Shown here in pieces: positions 39,020 through 48,120 of a stretch of 64,000 bases of DNA. The stretch is from Legionellales bacterium. Lineage in GTDB: Bacteria > Pseudomonadota > Gammaproteobacteria > DSM-16500. Position 1 is the stretch's first letter; each line of letters opens with the position of its first letter. The notes under the pieces were generated by a model. It was not told the DNA's origin and did not search any database. It was given only the letters and a program-made list of their open reading frames with translations. The stretch is taken from NCBI GenBank assembly GCA_947478495.1, contig CANJVW010000003.1:1-64000 (forward strand). Direction: 5' to 3'. Made by a program: the position numbers and the translations under genes.

Positions 39020-40846
39020 TTACTCCACTGTGACCGACTTCGCCAAATTCCGCGGTTGATCCACATCGGTGCCCTTTGCAATGGCAACATGATAAGACAG
39101 CAGCTGTAGTGGAATAGTGTAGACGATCGGCGCGAGGATCTTATCGACAGTTGGCATTTCAATAATATGAATATCGTTGTCGGTTGATTTAACGGTATCG
39201 GTGAAGACATAGAGTTCGCCGCCTCGAGCGCGTACTTCATGCAAATTCGATTTAAGTTTTTCAAGTAAATCATCATTCGGCGCAATCGCAATCACCGGCA
39301 TATTCTTATCAACCAGCGCAAGCGGGCCGTGTTTGAGTTCGCCGGCAGGGTAGCCTTCAGCGTGAATATAGGAAATTTCTTTTAATTTTAATGCGCCTTC
39401 AAGTGCGATCGGGTAAAGCGCGCCTCGTCCTAAAAATAACGCATGGTGCTTATCGACGAATTGCTCTGACAATTGCTTAATGATCGGGTCGAGCGTGAGC
39501 GTTTTTTCTAATGCAGCAGGCAAATGACGCAATGCAGTAATGATATGTTGTTCTGCGTCAGGCGATAATGCATGATGCTTGCCGAGCGCAACAGTTAAAA
39601 GTAACAAAGCCGTTAATTGGGCGGTGAATGTTTTGGTGGCAGCGACGCCTATTTCAATGCCAGCTCGAATCATAAAGTAATGATCGGATTCGCGCACGAG
39701 AGAGCTTTCCAGGGTATTTCCAATGGTCAGTGTACTGAGATAGCCAATTTTTTTCGCGAGGCGTAGCGCGGCTAATGTATCAGCGGTTTCACCCGATTGT
39801 GATAGCGTGACAAATAAACTGTTTTTGGGCACGACCATTTCTCGATATCGAAATTCACTGGCAATCTCAATAGAGCAGGGAATGCCCGCGAGGGATTCTA
39901 TCCAGTAACGTGCAACAAGTGCGGCGTGATAACTTGTACCGCACGCGATAATTTGTACGTGCTCTGTTTTTGCAAAGATCGCTGCTGCAGATAACCCAAA
40001 TGCGCTATCTAACAATTTTTTTTCGCTTAAACGGCCTTCTAAATTGGAAATGATGGCTTGAGGTTGCTCGTAAATTTCTTTGCACATGTAATGTCGAAAT
40101 GAGCCCTTATCCATTGCCTCAATACCCGATGTAATGTGATGCAATGCGCGATTAACCGATTGGCGGTCGGCATCATATAGATTAACAGAGGTGGTTGTCA
40201 CATGCGCCACATCACCTTCTTCGAGATAGATAAAGTCTTGCGTAACAGAGAGCAATGCGAGCGGATCAGAAGCAGCAAAATTTTCATTTTCTCCAAGACC
40301 AATCACTATAGGGCATCCGTGTCGCACAGCGATAAATTGTCCAGGGAAGCGCGCATTGACAATGCCAAGCGCATAGGCGCCTTTCAGTTGAGCAATCGTT
40401 TTTTGTGTTGCTCTGAGAAAGTCAGGATCATTTTTTAAATGGAAATGCAATAAATGAACGACGGTCTCAGAATCTGTCTCCGATTGAAATGTGTAGCCTT
40501 TTTCTTTGAGAAAATGTCTGAGCGTATCATGGTTCTCAATGATGCCATTGTGAACGAGCGCAATATCATTTCCTGAGGTTAATGGATGTGCATTTTTTTC
40601 AGATGGGACACCATGTGTTGCCCATCGTGTATGTGCAATGCCTGTTTCGCCATGCGTCGCAGATGTGTTAACCAATCTTTCTAATTCACCTACTTTTCCG
40701 AGGGTGCGAATGCGTTGTAATGTTTGTGCCGCATCAATGAGTGCGATACCCGCTGAATCATAGCCTCGATATTCGAGTCGTTTTAATCCCTCGATAAGAA
40801 TTGATTTAATATCACGCTTCGCCGTAGCGCATATAATTCCACACAT
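39020..40846 (-). CDS. glmS: Glutamine-fructose-6-phosphate aminotransferase (isomerizing)
   Basis: 608 aa. Cys1 nucleophile in MCGIICA, glutaminase loop HTRWATHG (~residues 76-83), two SIS domains (CGTSYHAALVARYW; LGRGALYPIALEGALKLKE), and the C-terminal LAKSVTVE. It makes glucosamine-6-P. It lies 9 bases after glmU in the glmU-glmS order. Confidence 0.97.
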   Translation of the reverse strand: MCGIICATAKRDIKSILIEGLKRLEYRGYDSAGIALIDAAQTLQRIRTLGKVGELERLVNTSATHGETGIAHTRWATHGVPSEKNAHPLTSGNDIALVHNGIIENHDTLRHFLKEKGYTFQSETDSETVVHLLHFHLKNDPDFLRATQKTIAQLKGAYALGIVNARFPGQFIAVRHGCPIVIGLGENENFAASDPLALLSVTQDFIYLEEGDVAHVTTTSVNLYDADRQSVNRALHHITSGIEAMDKGSFRHYMCKEIYEQPQAIISNLEGRLSEKKLLDSAFGLSAAAIFAKTEHVQIIACGTSYHAALVARYWIESLAGIPCSIEIASEFRYREMVVPKNSLFVTLSQSGETADTLAALRLAKKIGYLSTLTIGNTLESSLVRESDHYFMIRAGIEIGVAATKTFTAQLTALLLLTVALGKHHALSPDAEQHIITALRHLPAALEKTLTLDPIIKQLSEQFVDKHHALFLGRGALYPIALEGALKLKEISYIHAEGYPAGELKHGPLALVDKNMPVIAIAPNDDLLEKLKSNLHEVRARGGELYVFTDTVKSTDNDIHIIEMPTVDKILAPIVYTIPLQLLSYHVAIAKGTDVDQPRNLAKSVTVE

Positions 40847-40855
40847 GTTATTCTC

Positions 40856-42241
40856 CTATGCCTGCTTTTTTTTTCTTTTCCAATTTTTTATCGTTTTTTG
40901 TTCTGCTCTCGACAGCGTCAATTGATCTGCCGGTGCATCGTGCGCAAGGCATGAGGCTGCGCCAATCGTCGCATGGTCTCCGATCGTGAGGGGTGCGACA
41001 AGTGTGCTATGTGCGCCGACAAATACATCATTTCCGATAGTGGTTTTATGTTTGTTCGCGCCATCGTAATTGCACGTAATGGTGCCGGCACCGATATTGG
41101 TTTTCTCTCCAATCTCACTATCGCCGATATAGCCAACATGATGAATTTTGGTATAGGCACCGACGCGACTGTTTTTGATTTCGCTAAAATTTCCAATTTG
41201 TGCGTGAGACGCGATATCTGTGCCTGGACGAATGCGCGCAAATGGCCCGATAGTGACGTATTCTGCGATGGTTGCACCATCAATGATGGAGAAGGGTTCA
41301 ATGATGACGTGATCGCCGAGTGTGACATTCCGCAAGATACTGTTTGCGCCAATTTTACAATGATTGCCTATTGTGACACAGCCTTCAATGATTACATTGA
41401 TATCGATTGTGACATCAGAGCCTGCGATCAATTCGCCACGCATATCAAATCGATGAGGATCATAAAAGGCCACGCCTTGCTGCATGAGTTTTTCAGCAAT
41501 TTTATATTGATAAAATCGCTCGAGAGAACTGAGCTGCGCGCGATCGTTAACGCCAGCTATTTCTATCGGATAAAAGGGCTGCTGACCTCTTACAGCCATT
41601 TTTTCTTTTGTTGCCACCTGAATGATATCAGTTAAGTAAAATTCTTTTTGCGCATTATGCTTCGTTAAGCGAGGTAATTCTTTTTTGAGAAAGTCGGCAG
41701 GAATCAGGTAAATACCCGCATTGATCTCCTGGATCGCGCGTTGTGTTGGGCTCGCGTCTTTTTCTTCAATGATGCCAGTAATATGCTGATGATCATCTCG
41801 AAGAATACGTCCAAAGCCAGAGGGGTCTGAAAAAATAGAGGTAATCATACCAATGTCATGGAGAGGCGTATTGTTTATTAATGCGATGAGCGTGTCAGAA
41901 GAGATGAGCGGTACATCGCCGCATAATATCAGCACTCTATTGTGATCAGGAATATGGGGTAATGTTTGTTGTGCGGCTGATCCTGTGCCTAACTGTTCTT
42001 TTTGTTCAATCCATGTGACAGGCGCATCAGATAGTATCGTTTTTATTTTATGACCTTGAAACCCAATGACAACCAAGGGGGGTTGAGAAGGCTGTAGTGT
42101 GAGCGCTGTATCAATGACATGCCTTAATAACGGTTTCCCTCCCAACAGATGCAATACTTTGGGGATGGATGAATGCATGCGTTTTCCCTTCCCGGCGGCA
42201 AGTATGACAATGCTGAGAGGGTGTAAAGCATCCTGTTTCAT
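40856..42241 (-). CDS. glmU: Bifunctional UDP-GlcNAc pyrophosphorylase / GlcN-1-P acetyltransferase
   Basis: 461 aa. The N-terminal uridylyltransferase has ILAAGKGKRMHS (~residues 13-24). The C-terminal left-handed beta-helix (hexapeptide repeats from ~250) holds FSEIKNSRVG and GAGTITCNYDG. It overlaps the HD gene by 4 bases. Confidence 0.97.
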   Translation of the reverse strand: MKQDALHPLSIVILAAGKGKRMHSSIPKVLHLLGGKPLLRHVIDTALTLQPSQPPLVVIGFQGHKIKTILSDAPVTWIEQKEQLGTGSAAQQTLPHIPDHNRVLILCGDVPLISSDTLIALINNTPLHDIGMITSIFSDPSGFGRILRDDHQHITGIIEEKDASPTQRAIQEINAGIYLIPADFLKKELPRLTKHNAQKEFYLTDIIQVATKEKMAVRGQQPFYPIEIAGVNDRAQLSSLERFYQYKIAEKLMQQGVAFYDPHRFDMRGELIAGSDVTIDINVIIEGCVTIGNHCKIGANSILRNVTLGDHVIIEPFSIIDGATIAEYVTIGPFARIRPGTDIASHAQIGNFSEIKNSRVGAYTKIHHVGYIGDSEIGEKTNIGAGTITCNYDGANKHKTTIGNDVFVGAHSTLVAPLTIGDHATIGAASCLAHDAPADQLTLSRAEQKTIKNWKRKKKQA

Positions 42242-43581
42242 GAAGGGGTTCCTATGTCACTTGCGCTACGGGTCAGTGCGTCAATATAGGGTTTGAGTCG
42301 TGCATAATGCAAGCGGTCAATGCATAGAAAAGTCATTTTTTCCATTTTGTCACCAATCGCATCAATCATGACAGACTGTTGATGCAGAGGTCTTGCGATG
42401 CCTGTTTCATTGAGGATGAGAATAGGATCCGCATCGGTGGCGTACGATTCCAGTGGTGTTTCAATTAAGGTGAGCTGCCAATCAGGAATGGCGTGCTCCG
42501 CCTTTAATGCAGATAACGATTGTTTTATCTGTGCGACATCCATGGGCTCAATATAAATAATGTGAGGGATCTGTCGGAGATAGAGTTGTTTTGCGATTTG
42601 AACGATAGGAAGAGATTCGTCTTTTTTAGCGAGCTGTTTGATGACGAATACGATATCGTTATCGGATAATTCTTTAAAGAGAGGGTAATTTTGTTGAATA
42701 AAGTCGATTTTCTTAGATTGGTCCGTTTGGTTAAACACATAGGTTTTTGATAAAAAGATACCGAGCGCGGTGCCAGCAATATCCGGAAAATCATGAATGT
42801 GTTGCGAGAGCAGGGATAGCATTTGAATGAGTAGCGATTCGAGCGCTAGCGTTTTTTGGTTGAAATAAATATTGTGTCGCATGAGGCGTCTTGCCATTAA
42901 ATAATGTTCTACGACACCGATTCCTTTGTGGGTGAGACCTAATCGTGCTTCTCCCGTCGATGATTGAGCAACCACCATGGAATTAAGCATCCAACGAAAA
43001 TCAAATTGACCATAGCTGACACCACAGAAGTGACTGTCTCGCAACAAATAGTCGAGACGATCTGCATCCAGCTGAGAAGAGACAATATCAGCAAGCAATC
43101 GCTTGACAGGGGATTGATGCATAATCATTTTTTCAATGAGGGCGAACTTCTCATCATTCAGTGGGTGCATTGGATTGCGTTGATTATAACTTAAGAAAAA
43201 ATCTTTCTGTTTGTATTCGTTTAAAAAAAACGGTGTCCAATCTTCATGAGAGATGCTTTTGTTCGTAAAAATATTTTCGAAGGTATGGGAAAAGGGACCG
43301 TGTCCAATATCATGAAGTAAACAGGCGATCATTACGGCTTGACGCTCTTCAACGGGCAATTGAATGTGCGCACTGATCAATCCTGCAACATACGCGCAGC
43401 CGAGTGAATGATTAAAACGGGTATGAACTGCACCCGGGAAGATGCTGTCGCTGAGACCTAATTGCTTAATGTGTCGAAGACGCTGAAAAGGGGTGCTATC
43501 AATAAAGGGTTTGAGCCAGTTGTTTTCATCACGAGTAAATTGCATCGTGCCGTGAACGGGGTCTTTGATGACGTGGGTCAT
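42238..43581 (-). CDS. HD-domain phosphohydrolase (dNTPase/SAMHD1-like)
   Basis: 447 aa from the ATG at 43581 (MTHVIKDPVHGTMQF). The HD metal motif is HTRFNHSLG (~residue 53), CLLHDIGHGPFSHTFE (~89) and SSQLDADRLDYLLRD (~171). This is the YdhJ/SAMHD1-like branch that often hydrolyses dNTPs; the substrate here is unproved. It shares an operon with glmU and glmS and diverges from parB. Confidence 0.88.
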   Translation of the reverse strand: MTHVIKDPVHGTMQFTRDENNWLKPFIDSTPFQRLRHIKQLGLSDSIFPGAVHTRFNHSLGCAYVAGLISAHIQLPVEERQAVMIACLLHDIGHGPFSHTFENIFTNKSISHEDWTPFFLNEYKQKDFFLSYNQRNPMHPLNDEKFALIEKMIMHQSPVKRLLADIVSSQLDADRLDYLLRDSHFCGVSYGQFDFRWMLNSMVVAQSSTGEARLGLTHKGIGVVEHYLMARRLMRHNIYFNQKTLALESLLIQMLSLLSQHIHDFPDIAGTALGIFLSKTYVFNQTDQSKKIDFIQQNYPLFKELSDNDIVFVIKQLAKKDESLPIVQIAKQLYLRQIPHIIYIEPMDVAQIKQSLSALKAEHAIPDWQLTLIETPLESYATDADPILILNETGIARPLHQQSVMIDAIGDKMEKMTFLCIDRLHYARLKPYIDALTRSASDIGTPS

Positions 43582-43692
43582 ATTTTCATTGTACATGCGT
43601 GCAATCCCGGTAGCGTGGCTGATGCTTTATGCTATGATAAACCGGGTAAGAGGAAAGTACGATCATTAATTTTGGGAAGAAAAGAGGCTGTG

Positions 43693-44568
43693 ATGATAAA
43701 AAAGCGGGGATTGGGTCGATCATTAGATGCGCTGTTAACGGGATCATCCGTTGTGACAGCGGTGATGGATGCACCGCTCCTTGAGCAGGATGATGAACTT
43801 CGACAGCTGTCAGTTGACTTACTCCAAAGCGGTCAATACCAGCCTAGACGTGATATGAATCCAGAAACGTTAGAAGAGCTCGCTGATTCGATTCGCGCTC
43901 AAGGCCTGATTCAGCCTATTTTGGTGCGACCTCTCGCGGGCAATGGGCGCTATGAAATTATTGCAGGTGAACGACGTTGGCGAGCGGCGCAGCTCGCCGG
44001 TCTCCTGCACATTCCGGCTGTTGTGAGACATATCCCTGATCAAACCGCCCTCTCGATGGCTCTCATTGAAAATATTCAGCGTGAAGATTTAAACCCCATA
44101 GAAGAAGCGATAGCGCTTGATCGATTATTAACCGAATTTTCAATGACACATGAACAAGTTGCTGAATCCATTGGCCGATCCCGCGCGAGTGTCACGAACT
44201 TACTTCGTTTGTTGAGCCTAACGGATGAAGTGAAGCTGTTATTAGAGCATGGCGATTTGGATATGGGGCATGCGCGGGCGCTATTAACATTGGCGCCGAA
44301 TCAACAGATTGAAATCGCACAAAAAATTATCAATAATGGGTTGTCTGTTCGCGGGGCTGAAGAGCTTGTGCGCCGAGCGCAACAAGCAGCCCCGTCTGCT
44401 CCTGCTCCAAGACCCATTGACCCTGATGTCGAGCGATTGCAGAAGTCATTAACAGAACGCTTGAAATTGTCTGTCGTGATTCAACACACAGCACAGGGTA
44501 AGGGCAAGTTGTTGATTCATTACAAAGATATTGCAGAATTAGATAATTTGTTGGCTGCGCTGCCATAA
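43693..44568 (+). CDS. parB: Chromosome partitioning protein ParB
   Basis: 291 aa from the ATG at 43693 (MIKKRGLGRSLDALL). CTP-binding and DNA-binding parts: QPRRDMNPETLEELADSIR, AGERRWRAAQLAGL (~residues 96-109), ALIENIQREDLNPIEEA, and the helix-turn-helix EQVAESIGRSRASVTNLLRL. parA, which normally precedes it, is missing from this neighbourhood; the upstream gene is the divergent HD gene. Confidence 0.95.
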   Translation: MIKKRGLGRSLDALLTGSSVVTAVMDAPLLEQDDELRQLSVDLLQSGQYQPRRDMNPETLEELADSIRAQGLIQPILVRPLAGNGRYEIIAGERRWRAAQLAGLLHIPAVVRHIPDQTALSMALIENIQREDLNPIEEAIALDRLLTEFSMTHEQVAESIGRSRASVTNLLRLLSLTDEVKLLLEHGDLDMGHARALLTLAPNQQIEIAQKIINNGLSVRGAEELVRRAQQAAPSAPAPRPIDPDVERLQKSLTERLKLSVVIQHTAQGKGKLLIHYKDIAELDNLLAALP

Positions 44569-44616
44569 ATCGTAACACCTCCTATATCGCTTTGTTATAT
44601 CGCAGCACGCGTCGAC

Positions 44617-44670
44617 CGGGGTTGTCTTTATTTTTAAAAATGCCTATTTTTAAAAATAAAGACAACCCCG
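44617..44670. repeat. Perfect 25-bp hairpin after parB
   Basis: Positions 44617-44641 pair exactly with 44646-44670, leaving a 4-base loop GCCT. The stem has a CGGGGTTGTC base and an A/T-rich top. Looser pairing (CACCTCC with GGAGGT) may extend it on both sides. It lies between convergent parB and the PagL-like gene. It could be a bidirectional terminator or a small palindromic element. Confidence 0.93.
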
Positions 44671-44725
44671 ATCCTGCTAGCGTTTCGTATCGGAGGTCTT
44701 AGTGATGCGTACGGTGGATACTGCA

Positions 44726-45271
44726 TTATGCAATCCGATACTCCGCGGTCAACATCATTGGGACAGTAATGCCTGAATTATGCGCGCCAAGCGACCCATT
44801 CGAGTAATGAAACGCACTGAATAGAATAGAGAGGGCCTGCGTCTTTCCGACCGTCGCACCCAGCCCTACTTGATCTTGAAAAGCGAAATGCATGCCCAAC
44901 TGTTGGTTGTCGATGACAGTCTTAGAAAGATAGCTGGGCCCAATGCCGACATTAAAAAAAGGTGAGAAGTAAGGGTTGGTTGCAAAGTAATATCGTAAGA
45001 TAGGAGTGACTGCGATAATATTCAGCTCATGATTGGGCATGTTTTCAGAGATCCACCAGTGCGCTATCGATGCATCAAAATAAATATGCACGTGTTTCCA
45101 TTTTAACGATTCTGGTTGATCCCAGGTTGAGAATCGATAGGTGTGCAAATTTTCAGGATCTTTAGAAATCAGTATGTTGGAGAATGAGAGACCTGTTTCA
45201 GCGCTGGATACAGCGGAAAACAGGCACCATAAAATAACAAAAAAAATCCTTTTTAGACTGATCATGACCAT
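44726..45271 (-). CDS. PagL-like lipid A 3-O-deacylase family protein
   Basis: About 181 aa: signal peptide (LKRIFFVILWCLFSAVSSA), then an eight-strand outer-membrane barrel pattern. The family motif HYSNGSLGAHNSGIT is near residue 154. PagL uses His-Ser-Glu; the His and Ser are here, but the Glu position (14 residues after the His) is Thr. PagL removes an acyl chain from lipid A. Two starts (45271, 45265) are possible. It follows idi by 28 bases. Confidence 0.75.
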   Translation of the reverse strand: MVMISLKRIFFVILWCLFSAVSSAETGLSFSNILISKDPENLHTYRFSTWDQPESLKWKHVHIYFDASIAHWWISENMPNHELNIIAVTPILRYYFATNPYFSPFFNVGIGPSYLSKTVIDNQQLGMHFAFQDQVGLGATVGKTQALSILFSAFHYSNGSLGAHNSGITVPMMLTAEYRIA

Positions 45272-45299
45272 TCCATTGTTGCAGACTCCCGTGATGGTA

Positions 45300-45833
45300 T
45301 CACGGTCGATGGGTGTCGAGAAGAGCGAGGGCAGGGGCCAGCCAAGGGGTGAAGTGCTGCGGATTTTTTTCAAGCTCTTGATTTAAGTCAGGTAGCGTTA
45401 TCCATCGATACGCTTGGACTTCTTCGGGGTTGGGTTGGCAAATTTTCTGGATTGCGCGACCGATTAAGACATGGTCTATTTCGTTTTCGATAAGACCATT
45501 GTCAAAATGCGCAATGTAATGAAAAGAACCTATATTTTTCAATGGGATATCAATACCCATCTCTTGCTTTAATCGTCTGTTGCCTGCGACTAAAATGGCT
45601 TCATCAGGAAAGGGATGAGAGCAGCATGTATTGGTCCAAAGGCCGGATGAGTGGTATTTATTCATAGCACGTTGCTGCAAGAGTAATTCGTTCTGGCAGA
45701 AGATGAACACCGAAAAGGCGCGATGACACAAGCCTGCTTGGTGTGCTTGGAGTTTTTCGGCGGTGCCAATCGGCCGATCTGTTTGGTCAACCAAAATGAC
45801 ACGCGCTTTGCTGCTCTGGTCTATTGCTGCCAT
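45300..45833 (-). CDS. idi: Isopentenyl-diphosphate delta-isomerase (type 1)
   Basis: 177 aa Nudix enzyme interconverting IPP and DMAPP. Catalytic Cys lies in WTNTCCSHPFP (~residue 70) and the acidic pair in IENEIDHV (~115). It completes the isoprenoid route encoded by the divergent mevalonate operon, with only 65 bp between the starts. Confidence 0.94.
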   Translation of the reverse strand: MAAIDQSSKARVILVDQTDRPIGTAEKLQAHQAGLCHRAFSVFIFCQNELLLQQRAMNKYHSSGLWTNTCCSHPFPDEAILVAGNRRLKQEMGIDIPLKNIGSFHYIAHFDNGLIENEIDHVLIGRAIQKICQPNPEEVQAYRWITLPDLNQELEKNPQHFTPWLAPALALLDTHRP

Positions 45834-45898
45834 GGGGCATTTTCCAGTAGAATTGAGTCACTTTTATATCATAAATCCTGAATGGAAATAAATAGATT
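45834..45898. promoter_or_regulatory. Divergent control region for idi and the mevalonate operon
   Basis: 65 bp separate the idi and HMG-CoA reductase start codons, so promoters for both directions must lie here or just inside. No operator is recognised. Confidence 0.4.
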
Positions 45899-46939
45899 AT
45901 GGTTAGCGCAAAAAAAGATCAGTTTGCTGCCATCCCCCTTCGTTGGGTGGGTCCTGTCAGCATTACAGGTCCTGAGGTGAATGCGACTGTTTCCATTCCG
46001 CTCGCAACATTCGAAACCCCATTGTGGCCCTCTGTTCAACGAGGAGCCGACGTATGCTCTGCGGCGGGGGGCATTTCAGCCATGGTGATGGATGAGCGGA
46101 TGACGCGATCTGTTGTGCTTCAGGCAGATACGATGATGATCGCAGCAAGCGCTATCGTTAAAATTAAACAACAACAAGACACATTCCAATCGATCATTGC
46201 TGAGACCAGTCGCTATGCTCGTTTGTTGGATATTCATACGCAGATCGTGGGCAATCTCATTTATTTGCGTTTCGAGTTTGATACAGGAGATGCCGCTGGA
46301 CATAACATGTCGACATTGGCAGCGGAACGTTTATTAGAGTGGATTGTATCAACGTTTCCTGAGCTTCAATATGTGTCTATCTCAGGTAATTATTGTGCAG
46401 ATAAAAAAGTGTCTGCCGTCAATGGGATATTGGGCCGAGGGAAATATGTAGTGGCTGAAGTCTCCATCTCGCGAGATCTGTGCAAGCAAGCGTTAAGAAC
46501 GACGCCTGAAAAAATAGTGGAATTGAACATTAAGAAAAATTTCGTAGGAGGGGTATTAGCAGGCAGCCTTCGGACGGCGAATGCGCATTTTGCTAATATG
46601 TTACTTGGTTTTTATTTAGCAACGGGCCAGGATGCAGCTAATATTATCGAAGGTTCGCAGGGGATGGTTTATGCAGAGGTACGAAAAGATCATTTATACT
46701 TTAGCGTCACACTGCCCAATGTGATCGTAGGGACCGTCGGGAATGGAAAAGCACTTGATTTTGTGAAACATAATTTAGGTGAGCTAGGGTGCTCGGAAAA
46801 GCGTGCAGTCGGTGCGAATGCAAGGCGTTTAGCGATCATCGCAGGGAGTGCGGTGCTTTGTGGCGAGCTATCGTTGTTGGCTGCGCAAACCAACCCACGT
46901 GAGTTGATGCGCAGCCATCTCACTTTGGAGCGCAAATGA
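45899..46939 (+). CDS. Hydroxymethylglutaryl-CoA reductase, class I-like
   Basis: 346 aa. Makes mevalonate from HMG-CoA. Catalytic motifs: ATFETPLWPS (Glu), GNYCADKKVSAVNGILGRGK (Lys; class I pattern), GQDAANIIEGS (Asp), and a C-terminal His. TGDAAGHNMST replaces the usual GDAMGMNM. The motif set is class I, the archaeal/eukaryotic type, rather than the common bacterial class II. First gene of the operon; ATGA overlap with HMG-CoA synthase. Confidence 0.94.
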   Translation: MVSAKKDQFAAIPLRWVGPVSITGPEVNATVSIPLATFETPLWPSVQRGADVCSAAGGISAMVMDERMTRSVVLQADTMMIAASAIVKIKQQQDTFQSIIAETSRYARLLDIHTQIVGNLIYLRFEFDTGDAAGHNMSTLAAERLLEWIVSTFPELQYVSISGNYCADKKVSAVNGILGRGKYVVAEVSISRDLCKQALRTTPEKIVELNIKKNFVGGVLAGSLRTANAHFANMLLGFYLATGQDAANIIEGSQGMVYAEVRKDHLYFSVTLPNVIVGTVGNGKALDFVKHNLGELGCSEKRAVGANARRLAIIAGSAVLCGELSLLAAQTNPRELMRSHLTLERK

Positions 46940-48120
46940 GAGAAACCATCATACCGGTCGGCATTGATACATTATCCATTTATGCATCGCCTTTTGCGTT
47001 AGATCTTATGTCGCTGGCTAGAGCTCGCTCAGTTGATCCTGAAAAATATCTAAGTGGCTTAGGGCAGCACTATATGGGAGTGCCTGCACCGGATGAAGAT
47101 ATTGTGACAATGGGTGCGGCAGCAGCGGTTGAGGCGCTACGTGGTATCGATATCCAATCGATTGAAATGGTATTGTTTGCGACAGAATCTGGCATTGATC
47201 AATCTAAATCGGCGGGCATTTATGTTCACGATTTATTGGGTTTACCTCAGCGCTGTCGTGTGGTTGAATTAAAACAAGCGTGTTATAGCGCAACCGCGGC
47301 ATTGCAGCTCGCGCTTCCTTTTTTAACGATGTATCCTGATAAAAAAATATTGTTGATTGCATCAGACATTGCGCGATACGGCTTTAATACACCGGGCGAG
47401 TCATCGCAAGGGTGTGGAGCTGTCGCGATGGTATTATCCGCTTATCCACGGATTGTCGCCTTTGAACCAGAGTACGGTGTGGTGACTGAAAATGTCATGG
47501 ATTTTTGGCGCCCCAATTATTCAGATGCAGCATTTGTTGAGGGAAAATATTCGAGTCGCTTGTATTTGCATTTATTAGAAAAAACATGGCAGCAATATCA
47601 CGCATTATCTCAGCGTGTTTTATCCGACCATGATTATTTTTGCTATCATGCGTCTGTCCCAAGACTGGTTGAAAAAGCGCACCAGCATTTATTAAAAGTG
47701 AATGGTCTAGACAAGTTGTCGAGCAGTCTTTTGACCGAGCAAATTGAAGCATCGCTGCATTATGGCCGACAGATGGGAAATAGCTATACGGCTTCTTTGT
47801 ATGTGGGGCTTGCCTCTCTCCTGGATTTAATCGAGCAAGATATGCAAGGGAAGCGAATTGGTTTTTACAGCTACGGTTCAGGATGTGTAGCAGAATTTTT
47901 CAGTGGTGTTGTGCAGTCGGGCTATCGAGAGCAATTGAACACGAAAGCGCACCAATTATTATTTTCTGATCGCACCATTCTAACCTATCCTGAATATGAG
48001 TCATTTTATACATTTTTGTACCCACAAGATGGCAGCTCAATGGATATGCCGATTCATCAAATCAGTGGATTTCGATTAGCCGCTATTCGTGATCATAAGC
48101 GGATTTATGAGGCCCTCTAG
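46936..48120 (+). CDS. Hydroxymethylglutaryl-CoA synthase
   Basis: 394 aa. Condenses acetyl-CoA with acetoacetyl-CoA. The catalytic Cys is in ELKQACYSATAAL (~residue 115), the base Glu near residue 80 in LFATESGIDQSKS, and the His in FCYHASVPRLVEKAH (~237). It overlaps the next gene by 14 bases. No thiolase for acetoacetyl-CoA is in the window. Confidence 0.94.
   Translation: MRETIIPVGIDTLSIYASPFALDLMSLARARSVDPEKYLSGLGQHYMGVPAPDEDIVTMGAAAAVEALRGIDIQSIEMVLFATESGIDQSKSAGIYVHDLLGLPQRCRVVELKQACYSATAALQLALPFLTMYPDKKILLIASDIARYGFNTPGESSQGCGAVAMVLSAYPRIVAFEPEYGVVTENVMDFWRPNYSDAAFVEGKYSSRLYLHLLEKTWQQYHALSQRVLSDHDYFCYHASVPRLVEKAHQHLLKVNGLDKLSSSLLTEQIEASLHYGRQMGNSYTASLYVGLASLLDLIEQDMQGKRIGFYSYGSGCVAEFFSGVVQSGYREQLNTKAHQLLFSDRTILTYPEYESFYTFLYPQDGSSMDMPIHQISGFRLAAIRDHKRIYEAL

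Noticed and set aside
40847-40855. glmS ribozyme or riboswitch before glmS
   Set aside because: Only 9 bases separate glmU and glmS, and the glmS ribozyme is typical of Gram-positive bacteria; nothing fits.
40973-41635. Long open frame (220 codons) antisense to glmU
   Set aside because: Cys- and Ile-rich translation with no motifs, wholly within a well-supported gene; a shadow frame.
43597-43692. Replication origin near parB
   Set aside because: No cluster of DnaA boxes (TTATCCACA-like) or AT-rich unwinding region seen; parB alone is not enough.
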